Below, piece after piece: positions 1 through 9,381 of a stretch of DNA of 64,000 nucleotides (its first letter is position 1; every line of letters starts with the position of its first letter). The translations under genes and the position numbers were made by a program. This DNA comes from Alcanivorax sp. (GTDB lineage Bacteria > Pseudomonadota > Gammaproteobacteria > Pseudomonadales > Alcanivoracaceae): contig PNLU01000002.1 of assembly GCA_013823245.1 (NCBI GenBank), forward strand, positions 1-64,000. Reading direction: 5' to 3'. The notes below the pieces were generated by a model. It was not told the DNA's origin. It saw only the letters and a program-made list of their open reading frames with translations, and searched no databases.

Positions 1-43
1 CTTTCGCCCCGCTTTTTCATCACACCGTGGAATCATGTCGAGA

Positions 44-1642
44 TCAGACGTTCTCGAACTGACCCATGGTGTTGTCCTTGCCGCCGGCTTTCAGCGCCGC
101 TTCACCTGCGAAGTACTCTTTGTGGTCATCACCGATGTTGGAACCGGCCATGTCCTGGTGCTTCACGGTCGCAATGCCCTGACGGATTTCTTTCCGCTGA
201 ACGCCTGCAACGTAAGCCAGCATGCCTTCGTCGCCGAAGTAGCCTTTGGCCAGGTTGTCGGTGGACAGTGCGGCAGTGTGGTACGTCGGCAGCGTGATCA
301 GGTGGTGGAAGATACCTGCTTCACGGGACGCATCACGCTGGAAGTTACGGGTCCACTCGTCAGCCAGCTTGGCCAGATCGGTGTTGTCGTAATCAGCGCT
401 CATCAGCTTGGCGCGATCGTAGGCGGACACGTCCTTGCCTTCTTTCTGCCATGCATCGAACACCTGCTGACGGAAGTTCAGGGTCCAGTTGAAGGACGGG
501 CTGTTGTTGTAAACCAGCTTGGCGTCCGGCACCACTTCGCGGATGCGGTTAACCATTTCTGCGATCTGGCCGACGTGGGGCTTCTCGGTTTCGATCCACA
601 GCAGGTCAGCGCCGTTCTGCAGGCTGGTGATGCAGTCCAGGACCACGCGGTCGATGCCGGTGCCTTCGCGGAAGCAGAACAGGCCGGAAGCCAGACGCTT
701 CGGCTTCAGCAGCTTGCCGTTGGCCTTGATTACCACGTCGCCGTTGGCGATGTCGTCAGCGCTGTCGATGTAGTCACCGTCCAGGAAGCTGTTGTACTGG
801 TCACCCAGGTCGCCCGGCTCGTTGGTCACGGCGATCTGCTTGGTCAGGCCAGCGCCCAGGGAATCGGTACGGGCAACGATCACGCCGTCGTCGATACCCA
901 GTTCCAGGAACGCGTAACGTACCGCGTTGATCTTGGCCAGGAAGTCAGCGTGCGGAACGGTTACTTTACCGTCCTGGTGGCCACACTGCTTCTCGTCAGA
1001 TACCTGGTTTTCGATCTGGATGCAGCAAGCACCGGCTTCGATCATCTGCTTGGCCATCAGGTAGGTCGCTTCCGCGTTACCAAAGCCAGCGTCGATGTCG
1101 GCAATGATCGGCACAACATGCGTTTCGAAGTTGTCGATCTTGTTGATGATCTCGGCTTCTTCCTTGCTGTCGCCTTTGGCACGGGCTTCGTCCAGGGCGC
1201 GGAACAGGTGGTTCAGTTCCCAGGCGTCGGCCTGCTTCAGGAAGGTGTACAGCTCGCGGATCAGGTCAGCAACGGTGGTCTTCTCGTGCATGGACTGATC
1301 GGGCAGCGGGCCGAACTCGGAGCGCAGGGCCGCAACCATCCAGCCGGACAGGTACAGGTAACGGCGCTTGGTGCTGCCGAAATGCTTCTTGATGGAGATC
1401 AGCTTCTGCTGACCAATGAACCCGTGCCAGCAGCCCAGGGACTGGGTGTACTGGGAAGAGTCCTTGTCGTAGGCCGCCATGTCAGCACGCATGATCTTGG
1501 CGTTGTACTTGGCGATATCCAGATGCGTGTTGAAACGGTTCTGCAGGCGCATGCGCACAGCAGACTCCGGATTGATCGCGCTCCAGGTCTTGTTGCTCTT
1601 GACCACTGAAGCGAGGGCTTCGATGTCCTTGGTGTATGACAT
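44..1642 (-). CDS. aceA: Isocitrate lyase, long form
   Basis: Cleaves isocitrate to glyoxylate and succinate, the first step of the glyoxylate shunt used for growth on acetate, fatty acids and alkanes; cytosolic. The 532-residue protein is the longer isocitrate lyase type found in Pseudomonas and relatives, about 100 residues longer than the E. coli enzyme. The active-site signature reads KQCGH at residues 218-222 with the catalytic Cys220; the usual KKCGH has Gln at its second position here. The metal-binding region ADIDAGFGN lies near residues 181-189. The ATG at 1642 has an AAAGGA ribosome site upstream. It is monocistronic, with a 156-base upstream region to the end of moeA. Identification is firm. 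Confidence 0.97.
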   Translation of the reverse strand: MSYTKDIEALASVVKSNKTWSAINPESAVRMRLQNRFNTHLDIAKYNAKIMRADMAAYDKDSSQYTQSLGCWHGFIGQQKLISIKKHFGSTKRRYLYLSGWMVAALRSEFGPLPDQSMHEKTTVADLIRELYTFLKQADAWELNHLFRALDEARAKGDSKEEAEIINKIDNFETHVVPIIADIDAGFGNAEATYLMAKQMIEAGACCIQIENQVSDEKQCGHQDGKVTVPHADFLAKINAVRYAFLELGIDDGVIVARTDSLGAGLTKQIAVTNEPGDLGDQYNSFLDGDYIDSADDIANGDVVIKANGKLLKPKRLASGLFCFREGTGIDRVVLDCITSLQNGADLLWIETEKPHVGQIAEMVNRIREVVPDAKLVYNNSPSFNWTLNFRQQVFDAWQKEGKDVSAYDRAKLMSADYDNTDLAKLADEWTRNFQRDASREAGIFHHLITLPTYHTAALSTDNLAKGYFGDEGMLAYVAGVQRKEIRQGIATVKHQDMAGSNIGDDHKEYFAGEAALKAGGKDNTMGQFENV

Positions 1643-1764
1643 GGTCCGATCCTTTACGGTTGGGATGGGAAACTGTGGCCACTCAGCGCAGGGCCACCCG
1701 GGACGCGCATTCTACGCCCGGGCCAAACCATAAATACAATCGATACGATATATACCCGTCATTC

Positions 1765-1787
1765 ACCAGATGAATATTGAGTCTGGT
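1765..1787. promoter_or_regulatory. Inverted repeat upstream of aceA
   Basis: Six-base arms ACCAGA (1765-1770) and TCTGGT (1782-1787) are separated by 11 A/T-rich bases. They lie in the only stretch that can hold the aceA promoter (1643-1798), just past the moeA stop. This could be a regulator site or a weak moeA hairpin; it has no T tract. The stretch at 1725-1760 is A/T rich, as expected for a promoter, but I cannot fix a -35/-10 pair. Confidence 0.25.
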
Positions 1788-1798
1788 CAAACAGTTAG

Positions 1799-3001
1799 CT
1801 ATTCATCAAAACGCAGAAAGGTCAGCCAGTCGCCCTCCGCTACCGTCACGCCCGCTGGCACCACCGCCAGACCATGCGCCCAGCAGGCCGAACTGAGCAT
1901 GCCAGAGCTCTGGTTGGGATGCCGTCGCAGGCACTCGCCCCCGGCGTCCGCCTCGACCTGCACACGCAGGTATTCCTGGCGGCGCCCGGGGCGCTCCACC
2001 GTGAAGCCCGCCCGCATGCGGGTCTCGCGCAAGGACCAGGGTGGTGCCATGCCCTGAGCTGCCTTCAGCCAGGGCAGCACCATGATCATGAAGGTCACCA
2101 GTACGGCACTGGGGTTGCCGGGCAGCCCCATAAAGGGGGTCCCGTTGACGTCACCAAAGGCAAACGGCTTGCCCGGCTTGATCGCCACACGCCACAGGTC
2201 CAGCGTGCCGGACAACGCCACGGCCGCGCGCACATGATCTTCCTCCCCCACAGACACGCCGCCGGTGGTCAGCACCAGATCAGCGGCCTCCGCAGCGCGA
2301 GTCAGGGCGGCATGGGTCGCATCCAGACGGTCTTCCACCCGCCCCAGGTCCACCGGCTCGAAGCCTGCCTGGCTCAGCAGCCCACACAGGAGATAGCGGT
2401 TACTGTTGTAGATCTGGCCGTCATGGCTCGGCTCACCCGGCTCGACCAGTTCATCGCCGGTGCTCAATACCGCCACGCGCAGGCGCCGGAACACCGGCAA
2501 CTGCGCCAGCCCGACCGAGCCCAGCAAACCGATATGGCGCGGCGACAGACGCGTACCGGCTGCAGCCACCAGCGCACCCTGCTCCACATCCTGACCGCGG
2601 CGGCGAATATTTGCGCCAGGGCTCACGGCCTCCGGCGCGGACACCACAAGCCCCGCCTCGTCGGCAACACAGTCTTCCTGCATCACCACCGTATCAGCCC
2701 CTTCCGGTACGCTGGCACCGGTAAAGATGCGTGCCGCCGTGCCCGCGGCCAACGGCGACGGTCGACTGCCCGCGACTACCCGCTGACTGACCGGCAAGTG
2801 GCTACTGTCGGCGGACAGATCCTGATACCGCAGGGCATAGCCGTCCACGGCGCTGTTATCCCGGGGTGGCACCGTGACGGTGCTGTGCAGGTCCTGCGCC
2901 AGCACCCGGTGCAATGCCATGGCCAGATGAACCGATTCGACTTCCGGCGGCGCAGGCACCGCCGCCAGCAACCGCTCGACCGCCTCAGTGACCGGGATCA
3001 T
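1799..3001 (-). CDS. moeA: Molybdopterin molybdenumtransferase MoeA
   Basis: Inserts molybdate into adenylylated molybdopterin in molybdenum cofactor synthesis. The 400-residue length is normal for the family. Visible family motifs are [12 protein letters not shown] near residues 45-56, a [10 protein letters not shown] segment, [13 protein letters not shown] of the MPT-binding domain, KPGKPFAFG and GLPGNPSAV, followed by the C-terminal domain. Its ATG overlaps the moaB stop by four bases, so the two are translationally coupled, moaB first. Identification is firm. Confidence 0.96.
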   Translation of the reverse strand: MIPVTEAVERLLAAVPAPPEVESVHLAMALHRVLAQDLHSTVTVPPRDNSAVDGYALRYQDLSADSSHLPVSQRVVAGSRPSPLAAGTAARIFTGASVPEGADTVVMQEDCVADEAGLVVSAPEAVSPGANIRRRGQDVEQGALVAAAGTRLSPRHIGLLGSVGLAQLPVFRRLRVAVLSTGDELVEPGEPSHDGQIYNSNRYLLCGLLSQAGFEPVDLGRVEDRLDATHAALTRAAEAADLVLTTGGVSVGEEDHVRAAVALSGTLDLWRVAIKPGKPFAFGDVNGTPFMGLPGNPSAVLVTFMIMVLPWLKAAQGMAPPWSLRETRMRAGFTVERPGRRQEYLRVQVEADAGGECLRRHPNQSSGMLSSACWAHGLAVVPAGVTVAEGDWLTFLRFDE

Positions 3002-3513
3002 GCGCGACTCACCAGACCGACGAAATTGCAGGGCCGGTGGCGGCTGTCGAGCTGCTCCACCAGAATCCGGTCCCAGCCGGTAGCGCAGGCATTGGTAGAG
3101 CCCGGCAGGCAGAAGATCACCGTGCGGTTGGCGACACCCGCCAGCGCGCGGGACTGGATAGTCGAGGTGCCGATTTCCTGCAACGACACCTGCCGGAACA
3201 GCTCACCGAAGCCTTCGATGGGTTTGTCGAACAGCGGCGCCAGTGCCTCCGGTGTCACGTCACGACCGGAAAAACCGGTGCCGCCAGTAACAATCACGCC
3301 CTGCACCGCCGGATCAACAATCCAGCGCGATACCACCGCCCGCAATTGATAGATGTCGTCGCGCACAAGTTCGCGCGCCGCCAGTCGGTGACCGGCCCCG
3401 GTGAGCCGTGCCACCAGCAAGTCCCCGGAAGTGTCTTCCGCCAGCGAACGGGTGTCGCTGACGGTCAGCACTGCCAGGTCCAGTGGAATAAAAGGTTTGT
3501 TCGTCTTGCTCAT
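2998..3513 (-). CDS. moaB: Molybdenum cofactor biosynthesis protein MoaB
   Basis: MoaB-type protein of the MogA/MoaB family that binds and adenylylates molybdopterin before MoeA acts. The open frame runs upstream to 3636, but the extra N-terminal part is basic low-complexity sequence. The ATG at 3513 gives 171 residues and the N-terminus [20 protein letters not shown], which lines up with known MoaB proteins. Motifs include [21 protein letters not shown] and [16 protein letters not shown]. First gene of a two-gene operon with moeA and divergent from the P450 across about 207 bases. Confidence 0.93.
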   Translation of the reverse strand: MSKTNKPFIPLDLAVLTVSDTRSLAEDTSGDLLVARLTGAGHRLAARELVRDDIYQLRAVVSRWIVDPAVQGVIVTGGTGFSGRDVTPEALAPLFDKPIEGFGELFRQVSLQEIGTSTIQSRALAGVANRTVIFCLPGSTNACATGWDRILVEQLDSRHRPCNFVGLVSRA

Positions 3514-3720
3514 GACTGCCCCCGGAGCGGTTATCGGATAGCCCATGCCGGGCAAGCCGGGCCGAGCACGATGGTAGCGCAGTTCCGCCCCGTGTGCCCC
3601 GCCACCCCTGCGCCGACGGACACGTCGTTTTGACACTTCGGCGCAAGCGCTGGCATTCCACCGTGAGCGGGGTACATTCAGTGTATACCGTACCGTGACC
3701 GCTTTGCCGGAGACTGCACC

Positions 3721-5094
3721 ATGACTTCATCCATGCACACCGCCCAGGCCGATGCCGAACGCCTGCCCCGCATGCCACAGCGCAAGCTGGATCATATTCC
3801 CGGCGATTACGGCATGCCCTTGTTCGGCCAGACGTTCGAGTTCCTGCGCGACTTCCATGGGTTGATTAACCGCATGGCCGCCGAGCACGGCCCGGTTTTC
3901 CGGGCCAGTTCCTTCTTCCAGCGTGGCGTCACCGTCCTCGGCCCGGAGGCCAACGAGTTCGTGCTGCGCGATACCCAGCATGTATTTTCCAGCCGTGCGG
4001 CCTGGAACCCGATTCTGGAAAAGCTGTTTACCGACGGCCTGATGCTGCGTGATTTCGCCGACCACAAATATCATCGCCGCATGCTGCAACAGGCATTCAA
4101 GAAAAACGCCCTGGCCGGTTACATGGCACGCATGAACCCGCACATCGCCCAAGGCATCACCGAGTGGCCGCAAGGCCAGGAATTCCTGTTCTTCGAACAC
4201 ATCAAGTCACTGCTGCTGGATGTGGGCGCCGGCATCTTCCTGGGCCTGAAAATGGGCCCGGAAGCCCGGAAGGTCAATGAAGCCTTCGTCGCGGCGGTGG
4301 ACGCCTCGCTGGCGGTGATGCGCCTGGAAATTCCGGGCACGACCTGGCACCGGGGCATGAAGGGTCGCCGTTTCCTGGAACAGTTCATGACCGACCTGAT
4401 TCCCGCCAAGCGGGCGGGCAGCGACGACGATTTCTTCTCGGAGCTGTGCCGCGCGGCAGACGAGGAGACCGACGTACAGCTCACCGACCGGGATGTCATG
4501 AACCACATGATCTTCCTGCTGTTCGCCGCACACGACACCACCACCAGCACGCTGAGTTCGATCATCTTTACCCTGGCCCGCTACCCGGCGTGGCAGGACA
4601 AACTGGTGGAAGAGTTCGAGGCCCTGGGCAAGGACGAGCTGGAGTACGACGACCTGGACAAGCTGGTACAGACCACCCGCGTGTTCAAGGAGGCCCTGCG
4701 TATGTTCCCGCCACTGCCGACCATGCCGCGCCGCACAGTGCGCGATGTCGAGTGGCAGGGTTACCGGATCCCGAAAAACTCGCTGGTCAACGTGGTACCA
4801 CTGCACACCCACTATATGGAAGAGTACTGGACTAACCCCTACACCTTTGACCCCGATCGCTTCTCACCGGAGCGCGCCGAAGACAAGAAGCACTTCTTCC
4901 AGTGGGTACCGTTCGGCGGCGGCCACCACAAGTGCATCGGCCTGAACTTTGCCGAGCTGCAAACCAAGACCTTCCTGTATCACTTCCTGCGCCGCTACCG
5001 GGTCAGCGTCAAACCGGGCTATGTGATGCCGCACCAGCTGGTACCTCTGGCCGTGCCAAAAGACGGCCTGCCAGTGTCCATCGCGCGGCGCTGA
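3721..5094 (+). CDS. Cytochrome P450
   Basis: Haem-thiolate monooxygenase of 457 residues with no membrane anchor. The I-helix oxygen-binding motif is AAHDTTTS (269-276), the K-helix ExxR is E324-R327, and the haem loop is FGGGHHKCIG with the axial cysteine at 405. The haem loop differs from that of the CYP153 alkane hydroxylases, so I do not call it CYP153; it reads more like the CYP51/CYP136 side of the superfamily, and the substrate (sterol, terpenoid or fatty acid) is unknown. There is a GGAG ribosome site. An imperfect repeat GGTACA/TATACC (3671-3689) upstream may be a regulator site. No ferredoxin or reductase gene is adjacent, so electron partners must come from elsewhere. Confidence 0.93.
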   Translation: MTSSMHTAQADAERLPRMPQRKLDHIPGDYGMPLFGQTFEFLRDFHGLINRMAAEHGPVFRASSFFQRGVTVLGPEANEFVLRDTQHVFSSRAAWNPILEKLFTDGLMLRDFADHKYHRRMLQQAFKKNALAGYMARMNPHIAQGITEWPQGQEFLFFEHIKSLLLDVGAGIFLGLKMGPEARKVNEAFVAAVDASLAVMRLEIPGTTWHRGMKGRRFLEQFMTDLIPAKRAGSDDDFFSELCRAADEETDVQLTDRDVMNHMIFLLFAAHDTTTSTLSSIIFTLARYPAWQDKLVEEFEALGKDELEYDDLDKLVQTTRVFKEALRMFPPLPTMPRRTVRDVEWQGYRIPKNSLVNVVPLHTHYMEEYWTNPYTFDPDRFSPERAEDKKHFFQWVPFGGGHHKCIGLNFAELQTKTFLYHFLRRYRVSVKPGYVMPHQLVPLAVPKDGLPVSIARR

Positions 5095-5109
5095 ACGCGC
5101 AGCCCATCA

Positions 5110-5138
5110 CTGTGCGCCGTGCGATGCTCGGCGCACAG
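5110..5138. terminator. Stem-loop between convergent genes
   Basis: Perfect 10-base arms CTGTGCGCCG and CGGCGCACAG with a 9-base loop lie between the P450 stop and the stop of the opposing hydrolase gene. There is no T tract on either side, so it may work as a bidirectional stem or as an RNA 3' end. Confidence 0.55.
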
Positions 5139-5145
5139 CCCAGCT

Positions 5146-6024
5146 TCAGGGCCGGAATTCAAACCGAGTGAACCAGTCCTCGGCCATGTGCTCATCATGC
5201 TCTGCCCCGTCGAAATAGCCCCTGGCTGACTCATCCTCTCTGAGCAGCCAGTTCATCCAGGCTGTCACCAGCGCTCTGAAACGTGCCTTTTGCGGCTGAT
5301 TGCCAGAACCCATCCAGTCTGCGTGGTTGGCGTCACGATATATGGCTAATCCACGCGTAATGTCTGTCGGCAAGGACATAAAATAGCTACCCACCGGGCC
5401 GGGTGGAGACAAGCTGTCATCAGCACTGCCCAGCACCAGTACGGGTTCGGCGATATTGAAGTAGTCGGGACTGGTCGTACCCAGCCAAGGCGCCAGCGCA
5501 ATGGCCGTGGCAAAACCCTCGCCCATTTCGCCAGCCGCAAGCAACGTGCCCCCGCCCCCCATGGAGAACCCCATGATCGCACGGCGGTCTGGATCAATCT
5601 GCCCGAACAGCGGGCTCCCGGCACGCCCATTCTCTTCGGCCAGTTTATGGAATCCGGCGATATGCGCCCTTTGCCATACAGGAGGCGTACCGAAGCGATT
5701 ACTGGGGGTTATTGCGAGCACGGCATAACCGTGGCTGCCCAGATGGTCTGCCAGCCAGTACATCTGCTCCTTGGTGTTGGTATAACCCCCCGTCAACGTA
5801 GTGGAGGCAAGCGGCCCTGAAACGTCACAAGGGTAAGACAGGCGTGCAGAGCTGTAGCCACTGTCTGCCAGACCCTCGGTGTATGTGCAAACCTCATGCT
5901 CTCCCTCTGCCCCCAATCCTATACCAACCGGTTCCTCGGGCGGAGGTCGCAAACCGCCAAAGCACGCAGAAAGAAAAACACTTCCCAAAACAAAAAACAG
6001 AACACGCAAAAGACTAGTAGCCAT
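5146..6024 (-). CDS. Lipoprotein alpha/beta hydrolase (dienelactone hydrolase/cutinase-like)
   Basis: Predicted envelope esterase. The N-terminus is a lipoprotein signal with lipobox LSAC and lipidated Cys21. The nucleophile elbow is GFSMGG with Ser154; the acid is probably in LGSADDSLSP and the histidine in YRDANHADWMG, which completes a catalytic triad. The fold and triad order resemble secreted cutinase or polyester-hydrolase relatives and dienelactone hydrolases, but the substrate cannot be read. Length 292 residues. The start ATG has a GGAGGG ribosome site. Monocistronic. The first part of the gene has a more A-rich coding strand than its neighbours. Confidence 0.8.
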   Translation of the reverse strand: MATSLLRVLFFVLGSVFLSACFGGLRPPPEEPVGIGLGAEGEHEVCTYTEGLADSGYSSARLSYPCDVSGPLASTTLTGGYTNTKEQMYWLADHLGSHGYAVLAITPSNRFGTPPVWQRAHIAGFHKLAEENGRAGSPLFGQIDPDRRAIMGFSMGGGGTLLAAGEMGEGFATAIALAPWLGTTSPDYFNIAEPVLVLGSADDSLSPPGPVGSYFMSLPTDITRGLAIYRDANHADWMGSGNQPQKARFRALVTAWMNWLLREDESARGYFDGAEHDEHMAEDWFTRFEFRP

Positions 6025-6156
6025 GACACCCTCCAGGTCAATACCGTGAGGGCAGATCTTAGGCGTGGAAATTTCTGACTGTCATGCGCAAAACAGGAGC
6101 GATGCCGAAACTGACAAAACAACGGTCATGCATACCGTCCAACCTTGGCCATGCTT

Positions 6157-6972
6157 CTATGACCAGCATCGGATGGGCGTCACTACATCTGACTCGACCA
6201 GAGCAGTAGGACTCATCCCCAGTATCTCGTTATAAACACGGTCCAGATGTGCAAGATCATAAAACCCTGCCTCATGCGCCATGTCGGTGATGGACTTACC
6301 CTGCTTCCACAACTCAACCGCGCGCCATAACGCCACCCATCTTGCATAGTAGCCGAGGCTGCACCCCATTTCCTGCTTGAAAAGGCATCTTAATCTTGAG
6401 GGCGAAAGATTCACCTGAGCTGCCAACTCCGGGACATCAACCTGATTAAGGAGAAGCTGGTCAACAAGATGCAACGTTCTCTCAATGCGCCAATCCACGC
6501 TTATGGAAGCGGGTTCTTTTCCGCTTATCGCCCGCACCACCAGACTGAAAAGCTCCGCCACTTCACTACATGGGACAACCCCCTCCGCCGCACGCCACAG
6601 TCGACTCTGCAAATCGGCAAACAGCCCCGGGTCAAGCAGCTTCACTTCTGTGCCATCGGAAAACTCCGACTGCAAGAGCGCACAATCCGGAGTACCGATG
6701 GGAAAATCAAATATGAACAGATTGCTGTCAAGTGCCACAGTGCGCCGACGCGGCACTCCCGGCGCGATGAGCGCCACCGTGGCAACAACAGACGCCCCGT
6801 TGCCTGCGTCAAGCTCAAACGGCTCACCGCACGCCAGCAACAGGGTCGCCGACAAGCGCCGATAGGGGCTGTCGATCCGGTTCATCCGGTAGCTCTGGGC
6901 GATCAGCAGAAAACGCCGACGCCCATAGTAAACTCTCATGCCGGCAGGAAAATACTTGCGCTGGGCTTCCAT
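6157..6972 (-). CDS. AraC-family transcriptional regulator
   Basis: A 271-residue protein with a C-terminal double helix-turn-helix (about residues 165-260: VPELAAQVNLSPSRLRCLF, then ITDMAHEAGFYDLAHLDRVY) and an N-terminal cupin-like sensor region. The open frame extends to a TTG at 6990, but the ATG at 6972 has a GGAG site eight bases upstream and is preferred. It is divergent from a second AraC-type regulator, with about 96 bases between start codons that must hold both promoters. No target can be named. Confidence 0.85.
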   Translation of the reverse strand: MEAQRKYFPAGMRVYYGRRRFLLIAQSYRMNRIDSPYRRLSATLLLACGEPFELDAGNGASVVATVALIAPGVPRRRTVALDSNLFIFDFPIGTPDCALLQSEFSDGTEVKLLDPGLFADLQSRLWRAAEGVVPCSEVAELFSLVVRAISGKEPASISVDWRIERTLHLVDQLLLNQVDVPELAAQVNLSPSRLRCLFKQEMGCSLGYYARWVALWRAVELWKQGKSITDMAHEAGFYDLAHLDRVYNEILGMSPTALVESDVVTPIRCWS

Positions 6973-7068
6973 GATGCACGCTCCATACAAAGACAGTCAT
7001 TTCATACAATCCCTCGACGTCAGGCACCGAATAGTATCAAGGACCCTGGTGTGTTCAGGAGTATAACA

Positions 7069-8124
7069 ATGAATAATCCTACTCCGGCTTTAGAGCATAT
7101 TCCGGTGGTACCGTCACGGTATGCCCAATGCCTGTTACGGTTCATGGAAATTCGCGGCATAAGTCGATCCGCCCTTCTGGAGGGCAGCGGCATCGCGGCA
7201 AACGAACTGGATATCTGCAATGGCCACATCAACATGGTACAGGCCTTGTCACTGCTCAATCGTGCCAGCACGTTTCTTGATGACGAGCTGGCACCGGTTC
7301 AGATGGGGCAAAGCCTGAACCTTCTGGATCATGGACTGGCCGGCTTTGTCCTGCTAAACCATCGTTCCACTATAAAACTGGCCAACATGATCACCCGGTA
7401 TCTCAACGTCTGCCTGCCGTTCATGAGCCTCTCACTGATCCATGACGACCAGACGCTCACTGTGCAACTCACAGACCGTTGGCCATTGGGGAAACTTCGT
7501 CCTTTTGTCGCCAAGATATACATTGGCTGCATACACCGTCTGTGTCGCAAACACAGCAGAGACATCTTTGTCTCCCTTGATTTTCCCAGTCGCCTGAGCA
7601 GCCGGACCTGGCAGTCGCTGATGGAACACAGCACCTTTTCTTTTGGCGCCTCTCAGTGCCAGGTCTCCATGACACTGGGAGCCGCCCCCCTCGGCATTTG
7701 CGACCATGATATGGCTCTGCAACTTGCGAAAATTCGCACGAGGGATCAGCTCCACAACGACGTAATTCGAGATATCCCCTCCATGGTACGGAAAGTCGTT
7801 ACCGATTTTCCGGGGCCAGACTGCACATTTGAGCGCGTGGCCAGCCAGCTCAAGATGACACCCCGCTCCCTCCGCCGCCAGCTCAGGATGCACAACACGA
7901 CCTTTCACCACATTCGCAGCGAGGTCAGGCGGATTTATGCAACCCGCTACCTGACGGACACCCGCCTGTCGCTGGAGCAGATCGCCGTCGCGCTGGGCTA
8001 CAGTGGTGCAGACAGCTTTTCCAAGGCGTACAGCGCATGGACAGGCAAAGCACCCTCCAGTATTCGACGAAGCAAGGCGCGCCCATCAGCGGGAGCCCCT
8101 GCCGGGGGCATCGCTGATTTGTAA
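7069..8124 (+). CDS. AraC-family regulator with arabinose-binding-type N domain
   Basis: A 351-residue regulator. The C-terminal AraC DNA-binding domain covers about residues 245-340, with FERVASQLKMTPRSLRRQL and LSLEQIAVALGYSGADSFSK as its two helix-turn-helix units. The long N-terminal part resembles the PF12625 sensor of OruR-like activators. The open frame reads in from 6469, but that part is antisense to the divergent regulator; the ATG at 7069 follows an AGGAG site. It belongs to a different AraC subfamily from its divergent neighbour. The same architecture recurs at 52488-53633. Target unknown. Confidence 0.88.
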   Translation: MNNPTPALEHIPVVPSRYAQCLLRFMEIRGISRSALLEGSGIAANELDICNGHINMVQALSLLNRASTFLDDELAPVQMGQSLNLLDHGLAGFVLLNHRSTIKLANMITRYLNVCLPFMSLSLIHDDQTLTVQLTDRWPLGKLRPFVAKIYIGCIHRLCRKHSRDIFVSLDFPSRLSSRTWQSLMEHSTFSFGASQCQVSMTLGAAPLGICDHDMALQLAKIRTRDQLHNDVIRDIPSMVRKVVTDFPGPDCTFERVASQLKMTPRSLRRQLRMHNTTFHHIRSEVRRIYATRYLTDTRLSLEQIAVALGYSGADSFSKAYSAWTGKAPSSIRRSKARPSAGAPAGGIADL

Positions 8125-8126
8125 AA

Positions 8127-8151
8127 CAGCCCGCCAGACCTGAGCGGGCTG
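8127..8151 (+). terminator. Stem-loop after AraC gene
   Basis: Eight-base arms CAGCCCGC and GCGGGCTG with a 9-base loop start three bases after the stop codon. There is no T tract downstream on the plus strand. Probable 3' end of the regulator mRNA. Confidence 0.5.
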
Positions 8152-8152
8152 C

Positions 8153-8195
8153 ACCGGGCCTGATATACTCTGGCGCTTCCCGAGTCAGGCCCGGT
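8153..8195 (+). promoter_or_regulatory. Inverted repeat around an extended -10, upstream of the MBL hydrolase
   Basis: Perfect 11-base arms ACCGGGCCTGA (8153-8163) and TCAGGCCCGGT (8185-8195) flank 21 bases that contain TATACT (8164-8169) preceded by TG one base before it, an extended -10. The second arm lies directly before the start codon at 8205, which has no clear Shine-Dalgarno sequence. It may be an operator or an mRNA structure. Confidence 0.45.
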
Positions 8196-8204
8196 TGCTT
8201 CACG

Positions 8205-8849
8205 ATGAAATACGCCATCCTCCCGGTTACGCCCTTTGAGCAGAACTGCTCCTTGTTGCTGTGTGAAACCAGCAACAAACTCGCCATTTGCGATCCCGGT
8301 GGGGATATCGAGCAGATTCTGGCCGCTATTGAGCAGGTTGGTGGGGAGCCGGAGAAGATCCTGGTCACCCACGCCCATATCGACCACGCAGGCGCCGTCG
8401 CCGAGCTGGCCGAGCGTCTGGGCATACCCGTGGAGGGCCCGCACCGGGAAGACCAGTTCTGGATCGACATGCTGCCGCAGCAGGCGCAGATGTTCGGCTT
8501 TGCCCCGGCCCGGGCCTTTACGCCGGACCGCTGGCTGGACGACGGCGACACCGTTACCGTCGGCGAGACCACCCTGCAGGTGCTGCATTGCCCCGGGCAC
8601 ACGCCGGGCCATGTGGTGTTCTATCAGCCGGACAGCCAGCTGGCGGTGGTCGGCGATGTGCTCTTTGCCGGTTCCATCGGCCGCACCGATTTTCCGCGTG
8701 GCAATTTTGAGGAACTGGTGGGCGCCATCCGTGGCAAACTGTTTCCGCTGGGCGACGACATCGCGTTCATCCCCGGCCACGGCCCCATGTCCACACTGGG
8801 GCAGGAACGCCGCACCAACCCCTTTGTGAGTGATCCACGCTATGGCTGA
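8205..8849 (+). CDS. MBL-fold hydrolase, type II glyoxalase-like (YcbL type)
   Basis: Metallo-beta-lactamase-fold thioester hydrolase, 214 residues. The metal site HxHxDH is THAHIDHAG with H56, H58, D60 and H61; HCPGHTPGH, VGDVLFAGS and FIPGHGPMS supply the other ligands. The short length without the C-terminal glutathione-binding helices of classical GloB points to the YcbL branch, so the substrate may not be S-lactoylglutathione. Its stop overlaps the start of the MscS-like gene, so these two and the Kunitz gene are read as one transcript. The upstream region holds the inverted repeat at 8153-8195. Confidence 0.88.
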   Translation: MKYAILPVTPFEQNCSLLLCETSNKLAICDPGGDIEQILAAIEQVGGEPEKILVTHAHIDHAGAVAELAERLGIPVEGPHREDQFWIDMLPQQAQMFGFAPARAFTPDRWLDDGDTVTVGETTLQVLHCPGHTPGHVVFYQPDSQLAVVGDVLFAGSIGRTDFPRGNFEELVGAIRGKLFPLGDDIAFIPGHGPMSTLGQERRTNPFVSDPRYG

Positions 8850-9381
8850 TCTGGACCAGACACTGCTTCGCTTGCTGATCAGTGCCAGCGTCATTGTCGG
8901 CACGCTGGTGATGACGTCCTTGCTGCGCCGCCTGGTGCAGCGCCTGGGCGAAGGGCATGACTATGCGCCGGCGCGCGTTTTTCAGGTCAAGGTACTGATC
9001 AACCTGAGCGCCCTGGTGATCCTGCTGTTTGCGCTCGGTGCCACCTGGGGGTTCTCCGGCCAGGGTTTCGTGGTCTTTGCGACATCGGTGTTCGCCCTGG
9101 TGGGCGTGGCGCTGTTTGCCGCCTGGTCGCTGCTCAGCAACACCACGGCCGCGCTGATCCTGTTTTTCAGCGCGCCGTTTCGCGTTGGTGATCGCATCCG
9201 CATGCTCGATGGCGACAACACCGTCACCGGTGAAGTGACCGACATGGGGCTGGTGACCATTACCCTGCGCGACGCCGACGGCCACCACTACAACATTCCC
9301 AACAACATGGTGTTTCAGCGCACCGTGATCCGCCTTTCTGCCAACAAGGAACTCCCATGCGACAAAAAACACGTTCGCTGA
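8842..9381 (+). CDS. Small MscS-like mechanosensitive channel protein
   Basis: Inner-membrane protein of 179 residues with about three transmembrane helices (roughly 8-28, 50-70 and 75-98) followed by a short MscS beta domain marked by PFRVGDRI, TGEVTDMGLVTI and NIPNNMVFQ. It is much shorter than E. coli MscS (286 residues) and lacks most of the C-terminal cytoplasmic cage. The ATG at 8842 overlaps the upstream hydrolase stop by eight bases. Its 3' end overlaps the Kunitz lipoprotein gene by 25 bases in another frame, so the three genes are tightly coupled. Confidence 0.82.
   Translation: MADLDQTLLRLLISASVIVGTLVMTSLLRRLVQRLGEGHDYAPARVFQVKVLINLSALVILLFALGATWGFSGQGFVVFATSVFALVGVALFAAWSLLSNTTAALILFFSAPFRVGDRIRMLDGDNTVTGEVTDMGLVTITLRDADGHHYNIPNNMVFQRTVIRLSANKELPCDKKHVR

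Noticed and set aside
35..1609. A 524-residue open frame antisense to aceA
   Set aside because: It mirrors the aceA codon pattern in a GC-rich gene and shows no family motifs; aceA itself is certain.
3721..5094. The P450 as a CYP153 alkane hydroxylase
   Set aside because: The haem loop FGGGHHKCIG and general wording do not fit CYP153, despite the alkane-degrader setting.
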